DNA from: Lingula anatina
Lineage: Eukaryota > Brachiopoda > Lingulata > Lingulida > Lingulidae
Assembly (NCBI RefSeq): GCF_001039355.2
Contig: NW_019773514.1
Span: 1 to 52,211 of the forward strand
Length of the DNA stretch: 52,211 nucleotides
Direction: 5' to 3'
A program made the translations under genes and the position numbers. The notes beneath the pieces were generated by a model. That model did not search any database, had not been told where the DNA came from, and saw only the letters and a program-made list of their open reading frames with translations. This document shows, piece after piece, positions 1 to 9,738 of the stretch (its first letter is position 1; the number at the start of each line of letters is the position of its first letter).

Positions 1-88
1 ATTTTTTGTGAAACGGGGGCCTGGAGATATCCACCCCAACCCAGGGCCGTACTCGATCCCCCTTACTATACTTTTCTCAAACATAAGC

Positions 89-822
89 GGCCGATTTCAT
101 AAAGGAGGTTTAAAGTTAAACCTGGTCTAAAGAGAGTTTACACCAGGTTAAGGGATTGCCTGCATTTCATAAAGGAGATTTTAGTATTGGACCAGTGGTC
201 TAGTAAAACCTGGCTTAACATCATTCTAAACCTGGTCTAGACAGGATTGTGTTTCATAATTGAGGTCTAAGTTTTTGATACCCGGATTATGGACTCAGAC
301 CAAGTCTAAAAATAAACCTGGTCAGACCCAGGTTTAACTCTGTAGCTTGGAAAAAAGATCTATCACTGCTTGATTTTCTTGACTTAATTCAACCTCTTTT
401 GGCCCCCTCCAGTCTTTTTTGCAGCTTTTTTAACATTTGCAAATTCTTTCTTAGCTTTTATTTTCGCTCGTATCCAGAAGTCTTTCACCTGCCTTTCAGC
501 TCTTTTCTCGGCTTGTGGAAAATGTGCTGCCAATCTTGTTAGAATTTCTTTCCACGCCTCATTTTTTCTTTGACTTGATGTGACATCATTTTTCTTTGAT
601 TCAGTGATGTTGGACTTCTCCTTTAATAGTTCTGAGATGTATCCCTTCTCTTCAGCAGAAAAATTCTCCGCTCTCTTTCGGCTCATTTTCACGTGCTCTT
701 TATTTCCAAAGTTTTTTTCTCATATGAGCTACACAGCTTAGGTCTTGAGTTAGACCAGGTTTTGCTAGACTAGGTTTTAGCCTTAAACTAGGTATAGTTA
801 AACCTCCTTTATGAAATCGGCC
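89..822. mobile_element. Harbinger-like DNA transposon, non-autonomous, with Myb/SANT gene
   Basis: Perfect 23-bp terminal inverted repeats lie at 89-111 and 800-822 (GGCCGATTTCATAAAGG... and its complement). Both subterminal regions carry many copies of a CCTGGTCTA-type motif in either orientation, for example near 122, 210, 230, 318, 745 and 765, as expected for transposase-binding repeats. The only coding region is a minus-strand Myb/SANT-like protein; no transposase is present. Termini of the form GGCC plus a Myb-like second protein suggest PIF/Harbinger, but no clean 3-bp target duplication is visible (AGC on the left, GAA on the right), so the family call is an inference. Confidence 0.75.
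384..692 (-). CDS. Myb/SANT-like DNA-binding protein of a Harbinger-like element
   Basis: Encodes 102 residues, very basic. The segment from about residue 8 to 80 looks like the Myb/SANT-like (MADF-like) helix-turn-helix domain: FSAEEKGYISELLKEK opens the first helix, KNEAWKEILTRL is the second with its conserved Trp, and RQVKDFWIRAKIKAKKE is the recognition helix with the second Trp. In Harbinger elements the Myb-like protein binds the transposase and the transposon ends. The gene sits centrally between the inverted repeats of its element and reads away from the right end. The C-terminus is short and Lys-rich (KKAAKKTGGGQKR), so the protein may be truncated compared with longer Myb proteins of complete elements, or a 3' exon may be missing. 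No frameshift is seen in this part. Whether it is expressed cannot be judged. Confidence 0.65.
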   Translation of the reverse strand: MKMSRKRAENFSAEEKGYISELLKEKSNITESKKNDVTSSQRKNEAWKEILTRLAAHFPQAEKRAERQVKDFWIRAKIKAKKEFANVKKAAKKTGGGQKRLN

Positions 823-834
823 GAAGGAGTCTTA

Positions 835-1300
835 GCGCGGACGCTGATGAACGCTTCGAGAGCCTTAAAATAAGAATTAAAAATGCTAAAGCTGACGTAG
901 TCGGGCTTTGCGAAGCAGGAAATATCTGTAGGATAGATCGGAGTGAAAAGTATAAAATTGAAGGCTTTCAAGTACCAGTATTTTCTAATAAAGGCCGAGG
1001 GCTTATCTTGTATGTATGTGCGATGATATAATGTATAAAGAACGAACTGATCTTCAATTAGATGGGTTTGACTGCCTATGAGTGGAGCTGCGAGTGAAGC
1101 ATAAAACTCTTCTTTACGGTGTATTCTACAGATCCCCTAATCAATCAGCCCAACAGAGAAACACTTTCATGTCCCTTCTATCCAAATGCCTTGAGAAAAA
1201 AAGACGCTCTCGGCATGTCGGAATCATAATAAATAACGATTTTAATGCTCATAACAGACAATAGTTTCTGGAGGGAGGTGATGACGTGCCAGGTCGAATG
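835..1300 (+). pseudogene. LINE fragment: 5' part of the endonuclease (EEP) domain
   Basis: Conceptual translation gives an APE-type endonuclease/exonuclease/phosphatase domain of a CR1/L2-like non-LTR retrotransposon. ADVVGLCEAGN carries the catalytic Glu near the N-terminus, then after a frameshift around 1030 come GVFYRSPNQS and the DFNAHN motif. The frame is broken by a stop near 1029 and another at 1263. The fragment begins directly after the Harbinger-like element and ends at the TTAA target of the next insertion. It continues at 1983-2460 and 4603-5247. Clade assignment (CR1/L2 group) is tentative. Confidence 0.75.
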
Positions 1301-1982
1301 TTAAAGTCATAATAACTCTTTGTTTTGGCCAAAAATTGGATTTTCCTGGAGTAAACGGCAATTTTCCCGTACTTACCAATGGTCAGCGACCCCATTCCTG
1401 CATTCAAAGTTAGTCTAGGGTTTTTTCCTAACAGTTTGGTTTTTTGTTAAAATCTTTTAAGAGATTTTAACTGACGGAGCCCTCTCTGACATTGCATAGT
1501 CACGCGATATCGAGCGAGGTTTTCTGGTGACCTACTCAAAACCGCGGGAAAAGCAGACAACAACAACATTATATAACAATAATATAAGATTCATACGATA
1601 TATTCGTCTTATTGCTCATAATGCATTTATATCTACAATGTGTGCAGTTCTGGGCTTTTCGTTATCCGACGCACTGTACAAAAACTCGCAACTTACGTCT
1701 GAGGATTGCATCATGCGTCTGCTATCTCTATATGCCGCCTATGTTATTTTGGTCTCGAATGAACGCGAGAATCCGCGTGACACCTCAACGTCATTGGCAA
1801 CGGATGCCTTGACGACCGGGACGAATGGCATCGAAAGCCTTATTGACAAGCACAGTTTTTAGTTTTACTACAATAACAGCCGTTTTAGTGGTGAAATGCA
1901 ATATAATATATTCCCATGCGTTGTGTACAATGTATTTCTTGCGGAATTTTGAATCTCAAAGGAAGAGTTATTATTGCTTTAA
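1301..1982. mobile_element. TTAA-flanked non-autonomous DNA transposon, copy 1
   Basis: TTAA target duplications lie at 1301-1304 and 1979-1982. The element (1305-1978, 674 bp) has matching ends: AGTCATAATAACTCTT on the left and AAGAGTTATTATTGCT on the right. It sits inside a LINE reading frame; skipping the element and one TTAA rejoins the endonuclease frame across MLSDIF. A second, inverted and shorter copy occurs at 48586-48922 with similar ends and interior. TTAA targets occur in piggyBac and Kolobok; the ends do not start with the CCC typical of piggyBac, so Kolobok-like is the weak preference. Short reading frames inside look fortuitous. Confidence 0.8.
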
Positions 1983-2460
1983 GCGACATATTTTGCGAAC
2001 ATGGCCTTGACCAGTTAATAAATGAGCCAACCTGAATTCAAGGAAGCTCTGTCTCATGTATTGACCTGACTGTGGCTGACATTCCCGGCCTGGTACTAAG
2101 CTCTTCTGTGGAAGCACCGATTGGACGCACAGACCATGCTACATTAGTGACCTCCATAGACATAACTCTCTGTAAGCATTCACCTTACTATAGAACTATA
2201 TGGAAGTACGACCATGCAAACTCTGAAGGACTAAAAACCGAAATAACCCAGTTCGACTGGGACGGCATGTTTAAACTCGTGTCCGATGTCCACCTGCTGA
2301 CTAAAAAAAATATTGATACGCTTATGTCCATATTTGAAAAACATATCCCAAGAAAACAAAGTAAAGTACGTGGAAATGAGAACCCATGGTGCAATGACAA
2401 AATTATACATGAATTAAATAGAAAGAGAAAATTGTACCAACGTATAAAACTGAACCCCAG
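1983..2460 (+). pseudogene. LINE fragment: 3' part of endonuclease and linker
   Basis: Continuation of the LINE at 835-1300. The translation contains SCIDLTVADIPGLVLSS and the terminal GRTDHATLV motif, whose His is the last catalytic residue of EEP nucleases, followed by the linker before the reverse transcriptase (NPWCNDKIIHELNRKRKLYQ). One stop interrupts the frame near 2030 (INEPT followed by TGA). The piece ends where the AACGTTGA-rich element begins, around 2460, and resumes at about 4603. Confidence 0.75.
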
Positions 2461-2845
2461 CGGGAAAATTATGTTGTTTTAACGTTGAAACAACGCTGAA
2501 CCATAACGTTGATAATACGTTGGATAAACATTGGATTTGAAAGTTGACTCAACGTCAGATAACAACATTGTATCAACCCCAGTTGTTATACAACATTCTT
2601 GCACGAAAAGACATTAAAATGACCTGAAATGTTTTTATTTTTGGTACAAAACACAGGTACAAAATTATAACGTACACTGTAAAAACATCCAAGTGCCTGC
2701 TTTGTCTGATTTTTTTCAACGCATTTAGCTCCTAAGCATGGTACACCCTTTTAGCCTGAATGTGTTTAGCAGTAGGACATGTTTTATGGCTAAATATATG
2801 TAGGGTATATATGTATGACCTTTAAGTTAAAATTTCCACTGTTTA

Positions 2846-2873
2846 GATTATCATATATAGTTATTTTCTTATA
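2846..2873. repeat. Left target-site duplication of RTE insertion
   Basis: 28 bp beginning GATTATCATATATAG, repeated exactly at 4346-4373 immediately after the (TGA)n tail. This fixes both ends of the RTE copy. Confidence 0.9.
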
Positions 2874-4345
2874 TATATATATCAAAGCAGAAATGGTAAA
2901 AGCAGGAGGAGATATCCTATCTCAGGAATTAGCCAGGCTCTTCACAAAGTGCTTACATCTGAAGGAAATTCCTGTAGCATGGAAGAACGCCAACATGATC
3001 ATAATGTTCAAAAAGGGCAATATAAAAGACATCAAGAATTACAGACCCATCTGCTTACTTTCTAACTTGTACAAGATTTACACCAAAATATTGACCGAAA
3101 GGCTAACAAGACAACTAGATGAAGCACAGCCAAAGGAACAAGCAGGTTTCAGAGGCCAGTACACCACTACCGATCATATGCACACTGTCAACCAGCTCAA
3201 AGAGAAATGTCTCGAGTATAACATTCCACTATGTGTAGCATTCATTGATTATGAAAAAGCCTTCAACTCAGTAGAAACCCAGTATATACTGGCATCCCTG
3301 CAAGATCTAGGGATCGAAGATGGATACATAGACGTCCTCAGAGACATATACACCGATAGATCTGTAACAGTCAAACTACACAAGACCACCAATAAGATCA
3401 GGATCAAGAAAGGTGTACGCCAAGGAGATACAATCTCTCCTAAACTGTTCACAGCAGCATTGGAACGTATATTCAGGGAGCTAGAATGGCAGGACAAGGG
3501 CATAAACATAGATGGTACCAAGCTCAATCACCTTAGGTTTGCAGACGACATCATAATAGTAGCAGATGATGCAAAAGACCTCGAAGAAATGCTGCAGGCG
3601 TTAGCAGATGAAAGCGCAAAAAGTGGGCTTAAGATGAACACCAGCAAGACAAAGGTGATGTTTGGACCACTAACCACCCCTTGCATAGTGAAGGTCAATA
3701 CCAAAGAAATAGAAGCAGTAGAAGAGTATATATACCTTGGGCAACGGTTCAGCCTTAGTGATTGAACACTGGAGAAAGAAATCAAACGAAGGATAAAAGC
3801 AGGATGGGCAGCATATGGGAAGCACAATGACATCTTCAAGAGCAACCTTCCTACCTGCCTGAAAAAGAAAGTGTTCAATGCATGTGTGCTGCCGGCAATC
3901 ACCTATGGCTCAGAGACCTGGGCACTGAATGCCTCCATGGAACACAAGCTACAAGTAGCTCAGAGAAAGATGGAAAGGATTATGTTGAACATCAGTCCAA
4001 GAGAGCGGAAAACGAATGTATGGTTACGTGAACAGACCAAAGTTAAGGACGTACTGCTCACAGTTAAAGAAATGAAATGGAGGTGTGCAGGACATGTCAA
4101 AAGAATGAAGGACAATAGGTGGACAGTCAGGCTTACAGAATGGACCCCAAGGTATGGACAAAGAAAAAGAGGAAGGCCGGTCAAACGATGGAGGGATGAA
4201 TTAGATGACTACTGGAAGTCTTGGAAGAAGAAACCTTGGCCAAACTGGAAATCTGAGGCTCAGGATAGGAAACAATGGAAAAAGCATGCTGAGGCCTTTG
4301 TCCAACAGTGGAACACTATAGGCTCTAAATGATGATGATGATGAT
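2874..4345 (+). pseudogene. RTE-type LINE, 5'-truncated, one premature stop
   Basis: Reverse transcriptase and C-terminal region of an RTE-class non-LTR retrotransposon. Seen in order: KKGNIKDIKNYRPICLLSN (RT fingers), EQAGFRGQYTTTDHM, the palm motif AFIDYEKAF, VRQGDTISPKLF, the catalytic FADD box (HLRFADDIII, near 3535), then a thumb and C-terminal part with YGSETWAL and GRPVKRWRDELDDY, typical of RTE. The frame is open from about 2892 to 4332 except for one TGA at 3763-3765. The upstream endonuclease is missing (5' truncation). The 3' end is a (TGA)n run at 4330-4345, and the copy is bounded by a 28-bp target duplication. It is a retrotransposed copy, young relative to its surroundings. Confidence 0.9.
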
Positions 4346-4373
4346 GATTATCATATATAGTTATTTTCTTATA
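4346..4373. repeat. Right target-site duplication of RTE insertion
   Basis: Exact second copy of the 28-bp sequence at 2846-2873, directly following the microsatellite-like 3' tail of the RTE. Confidence 0.9.
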
Positions 4374-4602
4374 AAGTTAGTTACAGTATTGATAAACAAA
4401 GTATCACGTTTTCAATAATTAATATTTTAAATTACAATCCATGTCTGCAAGGTTGTGTCAATAACCAAAACACAACGTTGAGTCAACGTCACATTATGAC
4501 GGTGTTTTGACGTGGCTGGATCAACGTTGATTTTACGTTGAATTTAGGTAGATCAACGGCAATTCAACGCATCAACCTGTTTTCAACGTTGATCCAACGC
4601 GA

Positions 4603-5247
4603 CTATGCCTGCAGGGAACCCGTCGCAAGTAAACATCGCAAGGTATGTTGCCCAAAGTAACTTGGTGAAGCAGTTAATATCTGAAACTAAAGACTCTTAT
4701 TATAAAAGCCTAATCGAATCACTTGAAGTAAAAACAAATAGTAAGAAACACTATTGGCCAACACTGAAAAAACTTCTGGGTAATAAATTCAATTGGTCAA
4801 TTGGAAATGTGAATACCGGTAATATTGCTAATTCTGAGGAGGAAAAAGTTGAGGCCTTCCTAAATCACTTTGGCAAAAGCTACCATTCTGATAATCTAAC
4901 CTGTGATACAAATATCACTTTCCCACAAAGAACAGATGTTATTTTAACCGATCTCGACACAACACCCGAAGAAATAAGCTGTATAATAAATAGCCTGGAC
5001 TCATCCAAGGCTAACGGACCAGACAGTATAACAGTAAGAATGTTAAAATTATGCAGTATATCCATTGCTTATCCGCTATGCATCCTCTTTAACTTGATAC
5101 TGCAAACCGGTGTCTTTCCAGACATATGGAAAGAGGCACATCAATGCCCAGTGCACAAGAAAGGCAGCAAAACTGACATAGGGAACTATAGACCTATCTC
5201 ATTGTTAAGCGTTATATCTAAGGTCCTAGAGCGGATCATATATAAGA
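4603..5247 (+). pseudogene. LINE fragment: linker and N-terminal reverse transcriptase
   Basis: Third piece of the LINE of 835-2460. About 210 residues stay in one open frame: linker with KKHYWPTLKKLLGNKF, then EEISCIINSLDSSKANGPDS (RT motif 0), a FPDIWKEA stretch, and HKKGSKTDIGNYRPISLL (RT motif 1). The reading frame stops being LINE-like just after KVLERIIYKR at about 5247, where Gypsy protease sequence begins without a recognisable duplication. The catalytic palm is lost, so the element is dead. The family resembles CR1/L2-type elements. Confidence 0.8.
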
Positions 5248-5249
5248 GA

Positions 5250-5505
5250 ACGATGAAGAGGAAGAAAACGATGCATTTGAACAGGTGGGATCTTTGGAGA
5301 TAAACCAGGTTGACAGTGTTCGGGGAGCCATGATGACCAAGGTCAACATTGATGGTGTAGAGGTTGATATGGAACTTGACACTGGTGCAGCGGTAATGGT
5401 TATGCCCGTTGAACAGTTTGACATGTATTTTCCAGGTAAACTTGGGACATTAACTGCCACTGACTTAAGTTTGAAAACTAACTCAGGAGAAATCTTGAAA
5501 CAATC
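5250..5505 (+). pseudogene. Gypsy element 1: retropepsin fragment
   Basis: Acidic lead-in (EEENDAFEQ) followed by a retropepsin N-terminal half: VNIDGVEVDMELDTGAAV, with the catalytic DTGA, and a flap-side stretch FPGKLGTL. Frame is open from about 5250 to 5505. At about 5505 the sequence jumps to the middle of the reverse transcriptase, so the C-terminal protease and N-terminal RT have been deleted. Confidence 0.85.
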
Positions 5506-6205
5506 GCATGGCTTATGGCGTTGCGTCGGCACCTGCTATATGGCAGCGTACAATGGATACGATATTGCAGGGCATTCCCCGCGTGAAATGTCTTATTGAT
5601 GACATAATTGTGACAGATAGACCGCAAGAAGAGCACTTGCGTAACCTGGAAGCGGTACTTTGTAGATTGGATGCGTACAATCAACGTGTTAATTGGGAAA
5701 AGCGTCCCTTTTTCCAAGAGCGCGTGCCATACTGTGGTCATGAAATTGACCAGCATGGGTTACATTAGACAGAGGCCAAGACTGAGGCGGTGTTACAGGC
5801 ACTGAGGCCTACCAATGTAACTGAGTTGCGCTCATTTCTAGGCATGGTGAATTACTATGCGAGATTTTTGCCAGATTTGTCAGCGGTGCTGTACCCGTTA
5901 CATCAGTTGCTTGAAAAGGGAGTCGAGTGGAGTTGGACCTCGAAATGCAATGATGTTTTTGAAAGGGTTAAACACATGATGACCTCCGAGGAGGTACTCG
6001 CTCATTATGACCCAGAAAAGGCAATTCGGATTGCTTTGTGATGCTTCACCCTACAGATTAGGGTGCGTTTTGTCTCATGTAATGGACGATGGCTCCGAGA
6101 GGCCAATCGCGGTCTTTGACGCAGACAGAGAGAAAGTATTCTTAAATACAGTCATATGGCAACTGGCTGCGCGTAGGAAGATATTCAGAACGGAGCGCGT
6201 GCGCT
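5506..6205 (+). pseudogene. Gypsy element 1: RT C-terminal half and RNase H start
   Basis: Starts inside the RT palm (GVASAPAIWQRTMD), then the catalytic box region CLIDDIIV with Leu-Ile in place of the usual Tyr-x before DD, followed by YCGHEIDQHGL, a stop at 5766-5768, the RT thumb/connection motif LRSFLGMVNYYARFLPD, and SWTSKCNDVFERVK. After a frameshift near 6030 come the RNase H opening residues LLCDASPYRLGCVLSHV. Homology fades after about 6120. The missing remainder of RNase H resumes at about 11594 on the same strand, so 6205-11594 is inserted DNA. Confidence 0.85.
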
Positions 6206-6262
6206 GATATATATATGCGTATGTCCGTTTCATCCAGGTAATGTACACTCAAGAATCATAAG

Positions 6263-9200
6263 TCAAAGGATTATATTGGCATTTTGAAGCCAGTCTTTAG
6301 CTCTTTCGTCTAACGACTTAAGTGAGTCCAACCCTGGACACTGATGCAGCTGACAGGTCTCTACGATGTGGTTGGCTGTCTGTAGGGGGGCACCACACTC
6401 GCATGCTGGAGACTGACAGAGCCCCCATTCAAACATGTTAGCACAGAAACGGCCATGACCTGTTCTGATGCGGTTCAGTCGAGTCCATGATAGGCGATCC
6501 AGCTCATGTCCAGATGGTCGGGTGCTCACTTCAGGAATGAAGTCACGCAGTCTGCCATTTTGAAGGGCATCCCATTCCCCCTGCCATTTTACCATTCCCC
6601 ATGTCTCTGCTGATATTTCATTTTTGCTCTCTTCTAACTTTCGGAAGTATGGCATCAGTGGAGCTCATGAGGAAAGCCTGGTAAATTCCTCATCTTGACG
6701 GAGTCGCTGGAACAATCTACAATAGCTCATGTGCTCTGTTGGCCAGTTGGAGACAGCGCTGATCTCGTCTGATGTCTGGGGGAAGTATGCTGCTTAGCAC
6801 CGGGAGATATGGTTTTGGTGTTGATCTCAAACATCTTGTGATAAGCCTCATGCTGTTGTTTAGGGCTGCATCAATTGTCTTTGTATGGCTACTCCTGCAC
6901 CACACAGGGGCGCAATATTCTGCAATGGAGTAAGCCAGGGCAAGGGAAGTAGTTCTCAGGGTGGGAAAGTTTGCCCCCCAGGTAGTTCCTGCCAGCCTCT
7001 TCAAGAGGGTGTTTCTCGCTCCAACCTTTGCAGCAACCTTGTTGATGTGAGCCCTGTAGTTGAGGCTCCGATCCAATGTGATGCCAAGGTACTTCGGAAA
7101 CTTTTCAAAAGGTATGACGGTGTCACCACATCTCACTTCAAGTTCCTTGTTACTAAGTTTATTGGCCAGATGGAATAGGCTGCTGACTGTCTTGGTCTTG
7201 TTCATATTTAGCCTCCAATCACTAAAGTACTGATCAGTGTCTGTTAGATCCTGACTGAGTATATCATTGAGACCAGATATTGAGGTTCCAGAGGTCATGA
7301 AGGCGATGTCATCAGCATAGATGTACTTTTCACTAACTGTTTTAGGTAAGTCAGAGGTGTAGATGTTGAAAAGTATTGGTGCTACCACAGACCCTTGAGG
7401 TACACCATTTTTCAAGAATTTCTTTTTGGTCCTCGACTCCCCAATATGCAGTCTGAAGCTGCGGTTTGTTATCATTTGGAGGATCATACGAGTCATGTGC
7501 CTACTTGGTATACACTGGAGGAGCTTCAATGCCAACCCTCGATGCCATACTGTGTCATATGCTGCGGATAGGTCTACTACACCCTGAGCTTCAGAGATAA
7601 CTTGACACTAACCTCTTCACTATAGCCTATCTTCATCGTGTCAAGTTACCTCTGACGAAAATAGTTTGACCTAGTTTATATAAGCCAATCGAATCCAAGT
7701 TTCAAAAATTTTCACCAAAGTTTGGTGAAAACGCTGATTGGTTGACCGTCAATCGGCAATCCTCGGCTGATTCCGCAAGCTCCATACTAACAACAAAGTT
7801 ATTGTCGAGTGCGGAGACATCCGAGTAGTTCCGAGTGCATAACCGTACANAGTCATTGAGTGCGGGCTTTAAATTTGATTGGTGGGCAGCGGAGGCAATC
7901 GAATGTGGTGAGAGGTAACTTGACACGATGAAGATAGGCTATAGTGAAGAGGTTAGTGTCAAGTTATCTCTGAAGCTCAGGGTGGTCTACTAGGACCACT
8001 CCAGCCTTTTCCTTCCGTTGAAAGGCATCTTCAATGTCTTGGGTAAGTCGAGCTGCCTGGTCTAGTGTTGAGAAACCCTTTCGGAAGCCTGCCTGCTCAT
8101 GTGGGAGTACCTCATCCACTATTGGATAGATTCTATTGAGCAAGAGCCTTTCCATGAGCTTGAAGCCAATTGTAAGTAGGCTGATTGGTCTATAGCTTTT
8201 TGGGTCGTCTGCAGGCTAACCAGGCTTAAAGATTCCTATGACCTTGGCCGTACGCCAGACTTTTGGACTTTTGATGTCAGCAATGCACTTTGAGTAAAAG
8301 TACTTTAGCCACTCCACTGTCTTCTCTGGAAGATGGGCATAGAACTCTGGGTGAAGTGAGTCTGGTCCTGGGGCTTTCCCTAGTTTAAGGGCTTGAATGG
8401 CAGTCCTTAGCTCATCGGTAAAAAAGTCATGGCATAAGTCTTGGTCTGCTGTGGGACAGTTCCAGGCCTCTTTGAGTTCTCTGTTGACCTTAGATATGAA
8501 CTTCTTATTTGGAGCAGGAAACTTCCCATTTTCAATGAGACACTTTGCAATATGATTAGCTTTGACTGGTGGATTTGGTTCAAAGTGTTTGACATTTCCT
8601 GTCAAACGGTTCACCGTACGCCAAGCTTTCCGACTAGAGTGGGTAAAGTCTATATCTTCCACAGTCTGTGTCCACTTAATCCTGCGTGTTTCATCAAGGT
8701 GGTCAAGGAGCTGCTTAGCTTAATTGTCCATTTCATCAGCCTTAGTGGCCTGGTCGAAACAGTTTGCCAAATTTTCACATGCATCGTCCCATCCTGGTAC
8801 ATAGTTCTTTCGATGACCTCTTGGTATGGATGCTTTCGCAGCTCCCAAGACCGCACTGATAAAGGCAGAGTTAGCAGTATTAATGTCCTTGTTCTCAATG
8901 TCTGGAAGAGTGGTGTTGTTCAGTTTTGCTTTGTAGGTGTTCCAATCTGCTTTGCAGAAGTTCCATCTAGGCTGGTCAGAGGTGATGGTAGGTTTCACGA
9001 TGGCTGGATGTGTTATCACTGATGGTCTATGCTGGGAATTGGGGAACCTGCCGATGACTGTTCTTTCAGCGTTTACTTGACCGTTGGTAGTGATGAAAGC
9101 TAGGTCTGGGTTTGAACCTGTTCCCCATCGACGAGATGTGAAGGAGCAAGGTTGTTTGCTGTCATAAAGCAAGGTAAGACAGAGGCTAGACGACCAGTGG

Positions 9201-9738
9201 GCAAGGTTTTCACCGTCCTGGCTGTTCTTCTTGTATCCCCATTCCGTGTGCTGACTATTGAAATCACCAGCGTAAATGCAAGGGTGCTGGAAGGCTGGTA
9301 GGTACGTGAAGGGTGTTGGTGGAGGCTTGTAGACGTTGACCACAGTGGTTCCCCCGATAGCCACAGCAATCCATTGGAGGTCGCTGTTTTGCGAGGTGTC
9401 CATGGTGGCAAAGTTCAGCCCAGCTCTGACTAGGGTAGCGATACCATGGTGGGCATGGTGTATGACTGCTGCAAATGATACCCATAGATCTTGATGTCAG
9501 AGTCTTTGGTGGAATGGGTTTCCTGCAAGAGGAGGATTTGAGCTGAATTTTCGTGAGTTATGTGTTGAATGACTTCACACTTGGCTTTGGTTAGTCCTTC
9601 AACGTTCAGCTGAAGAATGCTTGGTCCACATCTATCTTGAAAGATTCGATGGGCCATGGTGATTTTTGAGTAACGATACTTGGATGATCGTGACGTGTGA
9701 GAGATCTTAGCCATTGGAGCGTTTCCAGGGATCACCAC
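6263..9738 (-). pseudogene. Jockey/I-like LINE (minus strand), decayed
   Basis: Read from 9738 down. The endonuclease N-terminus (LQLNVEGLTKAKCEVIQ, LLLQETH) is at 9430-9738. A frameshift near 9410 leads to the rest of the endonuclease, with YAGDFNSQHTEWGY and SQHRPSVI, ending at a stop at 8720. The RT begins below that: KLGKAPGPDSLHPEFY, a stop near 8216, KSYRPISLL, HEQAGFRKGFSTLDQ, then a MITE insertion at 7580-7984, GVPQGSVVAPILFNIYTSDL and the catalytic YADD (near 7310). The C-terminal part has RTGHGRFCANMF and a Cys-rich CECGAPLQTANHIVETC knuckle (6263-6655), typical of the I/jockey group. At least two stops and two frameshifts make it inactive. It lies inside the Gypsy element and points opposite to it. 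Confidence 0.88.
7580..7984. mobile_element. hAT-like MITE with 73-bp inverted repeats
   Basis: Arms 7581-7653 and 7911-7983 are exact reverse complements over 73 bp (outer end CACCCTGAGCTTCAGAG). Flanking GTCTACTA at 7572-7579 and 7985-7992 is an 8-bp direct duplication. The element sits inside the RT frame of the jockey/I-like LINE; without it and one duplication the RT reads through a Val-Asp-Leu-Ser-Ala-Ala motif. An 8-bp duplication and CA...TG ends are compatible with hAT; no coding capacity. A single N lies inside at 7850. Confidence 0.85.

Larger units (their letters stand above)
2461..4602. mobile_element. AACGTTGA-rich non-autonomous DNA element (interrupted by RTE)
   Basis: Both ends consist of short repeats of AACGTTGA-type units with degenerate forms (2479-2580 and 4470-4600), mostly inverted between the two ends. 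The stretch separates two parts of one LINE coding sequence, so it is an insertion. Without the internal RTE it would be about 640 bp. Flanking host sequence reads Asn-Pro-Ser on both sides (near 2453 and 4618), compatible with a decayed 8-9 bp duplication, but the exact termini are uncertain. Superfamily unknown; hAT-like is possible from duplication size only. Confidence 0.55.

Noticed and set aside
2815-2880. Start of the long RTE reading frame at 2815
   Set aside because: The first 20 or so codons lie in the 28-bp target duplication and flanking host DNA; RTE sequence begins only at about 2874.
8441-9022. 193-codon plus-strand frame
   Set aside because: It is antisense to the endonuclease/RT of the minus-strand LINE, whose motifs are clear.
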